Positions 9,001-9,726 of a stretch of 9,726 nt of DNA are shown one piece after another. The notes under the pieces were generated by a model. The model had not been told where the DNA came from. It was given only the letters and a program-made list of their open reading frames with translations, and did not search any database. The position numbers and the translations under genes were made by a program. The DNA comes from Elusimicrobiota bacterium (lineage in GTDB: Bacteria; RUG730): NCBI GenBank assembly GCA_031259185.1, contig JAIRLV010000070.1, forward strand, positions 1-9,726, read 5' to 3'. Position 1 is the stretch's first letter; every line of letters starts with the position of its first letter.

Positions 9001-9726
9001 CAGCAAATATTAAATGTGACCCAAGATATCGAAAATCATAATGTAAGAACAGAATTGAAAAAAGAACTTGAAAAAACAAAAAAAGAGAAACTTGAAAAAA
9101 TGAAAAAAGCTTTGAGCGATACACATGATGAGACAACTATTAATAATGCATATATTACAAATATAGAACAAATACAAAAAGATAAGGATATTGTGTTACA
9201 AAATTTTAATGACCTCAATACAGTAGAAAAAGAAGAAATAAATAAAAATTTTGAAGAATTAGAAAAAGAAATAGAAATAGAAAAAACAAAACAACAAATT
9301 AGAAATTTTGAACAACAAAATATAAAAACGCAAATAGATTATGAGTATAAAAAGAAATTATTGCAAATATATACTTTAGAGGTTTCTATAAAAAATGAAC
9401 AAAATAAAATAAATAGTATAAATGCTGCTATTAAAAAAGAAGAAGCTAGACTCAATGATAATATGGAGCAAGAAAAAAAACAAAAAATAGAAAAAAAAGT
9501 AAATACTTATAAACAAAATATACAACGAATAGAAACAAAATTAAATACAAATCTGGAACATCTAAAATACATGATAACTAATAGCGGGATTGTTGAGGAT
9601 GCTGATATATTGAATGAAAAAGATGATTTATTTAAAGATCAAGATTCGCATTTACAATTAAACATCAATAACAACGACGATGATGATAACGATGATGACG
9701 ATGGCAATGAAGAACGCAAAGGAATG
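1..9726 (+). CDS. Giant multidomain protein with an internal SecA-like ATPase (partial, open at both ends)
   Basis: Frame 1 is open over all 3242 codons, with no stop and no frameshift. It starts mid-gene: the first ATG (base 31) has no ribosome binding site before it and the frame is already coding, so the true start lies upstream. It also runs off the right edge. Order of parts: hydrophobic segments (residues about 50-190), polar helical spacer with coiled coils (195-1560), SecA/DEAD-type ATPase (1561-2240), helical region with a repeated motif (2240-2780), Ala-rich low-complexity tract (2785-2866), charged coiled coil (2912-3195), acidic Asn/Asp run (3223-3238). The composition is Lys-, Asn-, Glu- and Ile-rich with six Trp (all TGG) and, by eye, one Cys (residue 358). 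Ordinary SecA is about 800-950 residues, so this is not a housekeeping SecA. The function of the whole protein is unknown. The coding call is near certain and the ATPase assignment rests on motifs. Confidence 0.97.
157..570 (+). other. Hydrophobic, probably membrane-interacting region
   Basis: Three hydrophobic stretches lie close together. Residues 53-82 are an uninterrupted Ala/Val/Leu/Gly segment of about 30 residues, bounded by Arg52 and by a Gly-Gly-Gly-Ala-Lys turn. Residues 109-131 are a more amphipathic Ile/Phe/Ser stretch. Residues 158-189 are Ala/Met/Ile/Leu-rich and split by an Asn-Pro at 172-173, which could make a helical hairpin. The flanks are polar and rich in Lys and Asn. Such clusters occur in pore-forming or membrane-inserting toxins, in transmembrane anchors and in phage tape-measure proteins, and nothing here separates these options. 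There is no signal peptide context because the start is outside the window. The hydrophobicity is seen directly; membrane insertion is inferred. Confidence 0.6.
586..1500 (+). other. Polar, mostly helical spacer of unknown function
   Basis: Residues about 196-500 follow the hydrophobic region. A short part at about 230-295 looks more globular, with alternating hydrophobic and turn residues (a DLLDADGIVIVNG run and an isolated NVDG turn). The rest is polar and helix-prone. The only cysteine found in the window is residue 358 (TGC at 1072-1074). No catalytic motif or known family was recognised. It may be scaffold, or domains too diverged to name by eye. Confidence 0.4.
1501..1683 (+). other. 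Coiled-coil stretch 1
   Basis: Residues about 501-561 are rich in Lys, Glu, Leu and Ile with hydrophobic residues spaced three to four apart. An Asn/Pro-containing break at about 525-535 (DNLDNPNLNP) divides it into two helices, which suggests a helical hairpin. This is judged by eye; no coiled-coil scoring was done. Confidence 0.5.
2323..2535 (+). other. Coiled-coil stretch 2
   Basis: Residues about 775-845 are the clearest heptad region of the spacer. There is no proline and no glycine apart from one at 803. Leu, Ile, Val and Met recur at three/four spacing (for example L802, I804, I806, L809, V813, L820, L823, L830, I836, L837, M841, L844) among Lys, Glu, Asn and Asp. It probably forms an extended helical rod or an oligomerisation segment. 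It ends at an Asn-Asn-Tyr-Leu-Pro break at about residues 847-851. Confidence 0.65.
2536..3780 (+). other. Polar spacer of unknown function, mid-protein
   Basis: Residues about 846-1260 continue as Lys/Asn/Glu-rich, largely helical sequence. A few segments look less helical: a Gly-Gly-Tyr-Trp turn at about 1066-1069 and a short beta-prone, Asp/Ile-rich run at about 1179-1205 in which the pentapeptide DIRTK occurs twice (bases 3565-3579 and 3592-3606, 27 bases apart). No recognisable enzyme motif was found. The frame is intact throughout, with no stop or obvious pseudogene damage. Confidence 0.4.
3811..3849 (+). repeat. In-frame 12-bp GCT/GAT tandem repeat encoding Ala-Ala-Ala-Asp
   Basis: Residues 1271-1283 are encoded by an almost perfect tandem of the 12-base unit GCTGCTGCTGAT, about three copies. 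This gives an Ala-Ala-Ala-Asp repeat inside an otherwise Lys/Asn-rich helical region. The unit length is a multiple of three, so copy-number change would alter protein length without shifting the frame. Every Ala codon in the tract is GCT, as in the larger tract near 8392-8598. It probably arose by replication slippage and would give a short Ala-rich helix. Confidence 0.8.
3850..4680 (+). other. Helical region leading into the ATPase domain
   Basis: Residues about 1284-1560 are polar and helix-prone, with no catalytic motif seen. By position they precede the SecA-like nucleotide-binding fold and could form an N-terminal regulatory or scaffold extension to it. No family was recognised. Confidence 0.35.
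4876..4896 (+). other. Walker A / motif I (GMGGGKT)
   Basis: Residues 1626-1632 read G-M-G-G-G-K-T, with Lys1631 and Thr1632 as the expected phosphate- and magnesium-binding residues. SecA has the closely similar M-x-T-G-E-G-K-T. Here Thr-Gly-Glu is replaced by Gly-Gly-Gly, and the preceding hydrophobic strand and the Ala-Gly-Met-Ile lead-in match the SecA pattern. Confidence 0.88.
5221..5232 (+). other. Walker B / motif II (DEAD box)
   Basis: Residues 1741-1744 are exactly D-E-A-D, preceded by the short hydrophobic strand Thr-Val-Ala-Ile as in SF2 ATPases. SecA normally has D-E-V-D or D-E-A-R here. The P-loop lies about 110 residues upstream, close to the spacing in bacterial SecA (about 100). 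Confidence 0.88.
5233..5838 (+). other. Insertion between motifs II and III, in the position of the SecA preprotein-binding domain
   Basis: Residues 1745-1946 separate the DEAD box from the GSGT motif. In SecA the same interval holds the preprotein cross-linking domain, while DEAD-box helicases have only a few tens of residues here. The sequence is mixed helical and polar, with Gly-rich and Asn/Asp-rich turns (for example around 1857-1880). I cannot align it to the SecA domain by eye. The equivalence is by position only. Confidence 0.5.
5839..5850 (+). other. Motif III (GSGT)
   Basis: Residues 1947-1950 read G-S-G-T after the hydrophobic Asn-Val-Phe-Gly strand and before an acidic/basic helix (Met-Lys-Glu-Ala-Lys). 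This matches the layout of the SecA G-M-T-G-T-A region and the SAT motif of helicases. Confidence 0.65.
6433..6705 (+). other. Second RecA lobe with motifs V (AGRGMD) and VI (QILGRVGRG)
   Basis: The strand IYVIDNY (2147-2153) and a helix open the lobe. FATIKAGRGMD (2174-2184) matches SecA's TNMAGRGTD. QILGRVGRG (2206-2214) supplies the two arginines (R2210, R2213) expected to contact the ATP gamma-phosphate. The gap of only about 22 residues between motifs V and VI is like DEAD-box helicases; SecA has about 60. FSRTVVVDTAQL then follows, in SecA style. Confidence 0.82.
6721..7509 (+). other. Helical region after the ATPase lobes
   Basis: Residues about 2241-2503 are strongly helix-prone and rich in Lys, Glu, Gln and Asn, with regular Leu/Ile spacing. 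In SecA the corresponding place holds the helical scaffold and wing domains that couple ATPase motion to substrate movement. The position fits but no SecA-specific signature was recognised, so the equivalence is only a possibility. A Ser/Asn-rich linker at about 2481-2492 ends it. Confidence 0.4.
7510..7590 (+). repeat. Diverged internal protein repeat, copy 1
   Basis: Residues 2504-2530 contain A-R-x-L-T-x-x-R-x-G-x-T followed by V-K-I-V-N-S-A-L-T. The same two blocks recur at residues 2738-2759. Seven of 12 positions match in the first block and seven of nine in the second; copy 1 has five extra residues between blocks. The DNA is not similar enough to be a recent duplication. This suggests two copies of a small domain after the motor. 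Confidence 0.6.
7591..8211 (+). other. Region between the two diverged protein repeats
   Basis: Residues about 2531-2737 include a segment of mixed strand and helix (IGQIYFTNQQFIAIQ, about 2564-2578), a Trp-Trp pair (2599-2600) and a Ser/Asn/Gln-rich linker (about 2640-2668). The repeat copies at either end hint that this and the following segment are related modules. No named family was recognised. Confidence 0.4.
8212..8277 (+). repeat. Diverged internal protein repeat, copy 2
   Basis: Residues 2738-2759 read A-R-A-L-T-Q-K-R-K-G-Q-T, then T, then V-Q-I-I-N-S-A-L-T. They pair with copy 1 at 7510-7590. The motif is basic in its first half and ends in a conserved N-S-A-L-T. It lies immediately upstream of the low-complexity Ala tract. 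Its function is unknown. Confidence 0.6.
8353..8598 (+). repeat. Ala/Asn/Asp/Thr low-complexity tract encoded by GCT-rich codons
   Basis: Residues about 2785-2866 are dominated by Ala, with Asn, Asp, Thr, Val and Ser between, and no charged Lys/Glu run. From 8392 every codon in the tract is NNT except one GCC at 8587-8589, whereas the rest of the gene prefers A-ending codons. It reads as an expanded GCT-NNT microsatellite kept in frame. Because the trinucleotide pattern lacks stops in other frames, the tract also gives long spurious ORFs (Leu-rich in frame 2, Ser-rich on the minus strand). It is probably a flexible or weakly helical linker between the post-motor region and the terminal coiled coil. 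Confidence 0.85.
8486..8595 (+). repeat. 63-bp tandem direct repeat inside the Ala-rich tract
   Basis: Bases 8486-8532 and 8549-8595 match at 46 of 47 positions (only T8526 versus C8589 differs), at a period of 63 bp (21 codons). The encoded segment A-N-T-A-S-V-A-N-A-T-A-D-A appears twice. The near identity contrasts with the diverged protein repeat upstream and points to a recent duplication that preserved the frame. Confidence 0.88.
8599..8733 (+). other. Linker between the Ala tract and the terminal coiled coil
   Basis: Residues about 2867-2911 start with an acidic, aromatic helix-like segment (DDQLYNDFRNLFEEYE, about 2868-2883) and pass into an Asn/Ser-rich linker ending near residue 2907. 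T-ending codons continue to about base 8730, so the codon-use shift extends beyond the Ala tract itself. Confidence 0.45.
8734..9585 (+). other. Long charged coiled coil near the right edge
   Basis: Residues about 2912-3195 are overwhelmingly Lys, Glu, Gln, Asn and Ile/Leu, with almost no Gly or Pro (one Pro near 2991). Hydrophobic residues recur at three/four spacing through most of it. This is typical of a long alpha-helical coiled coil or single alpha-helix rod; the very high Lys/Glu content also allows a charged single helix. It could be a spacer, oligomerisation stalk or binding surface. Composition is seen directly; the structural class is inferred. Confidence 0.7.
9667..9714 (+). other. 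Acidic Asn/Asp run
   Basis: Residues 3223-3238 are Asn-Asn-Asn, four Asp, Asn, four Asp, Gly, Asn, Glu, Glu. The run is short, disordered-looking and strongly acidic, and is followed at once by basic residues (Arg-Lys). GAT and GAC are mixed, so it is not a pure trinucleotide expansion. It may be a flexible hinge or a divalent-cation-binding stretch. The frame remains open at the window edge, so it is not shown to be the C-terminus. Confidence 0.7.

Overview
The whole window is the interior of one giant protein-coding gene on the + strand. Frame 1 reads from base 1 to base 9726 (3242 codons) with no TAA, TAG or TGA. It is open at both ends, so neither the start codon nor the stop codon is present. 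I read it codon by codon. No intergenic gap, second gene, tRNA, rRNA, CRISPR array, promoter, terminator or insertion sequence could be supported. Residue numbers below count from base 1 of the window and are not true protein positions.

Organism: the DNA is very A+T-rich (two lines counted by hand gave 22% and 33% G+C), with AGA, TTA, GGA, AAA and AAT codons dominant. All six Trp codons are TGG. TGA is used neither as Trp nor as Gly, and TAA/TAG are not used as Gln, so there is no sign of a mycoplasma, Gracilibacteria or ciliate code. The best-supported guess is an A+T-rich bacterium, possibly host-associated, epibiotic or predatory, since such lineages often carry giant genes. A protist or large-virus source cannot be excluded. 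The lineage is not identified.

Layout along the protein: (1) residues about 50-190 hold hydrophobic, probably membrane-active segments. (2) Residues about 195-1560 are a long polar, Lys/Glu/Asn-rich, mostly helical spacer with at least two coiled-coil stretches and a small Ala/Asp repeat. (3) Residues about 1561-2240 are a divergent two-lobed SecA-like / DEAD-box superfamily 2 ATPase. It has a P-loop (GMGGGKT), a DEAD box, a GSGT motif III, an AGRGMD motif V and a Q..GRVGRG motif VI, in the right order. (4) Residues about 2240-2780 are a helical downstream region containing a diverged repeated motif pair. (5) Residues about 2785-2866 are an Ala/Asn/Asp/Thr low-complexity tract built from GCT-NNT codons, with an internal 63-bp duplication. 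(6) Residues about 2912-3195 are a highly charged coiled coil. (7) A short Asn/Asp acidic run follows as the window ends.

Reading: a motor ATPase related to SecA sits inside a giant, almost cysteine-free, coiled-coil-rich polypeptide with hydrophobic segments upstream. The SecA relationship is supported by motifs. What the giant protein does, whether translocation, secretion, toxin delivery or surface structure, is not shown by this sequence.
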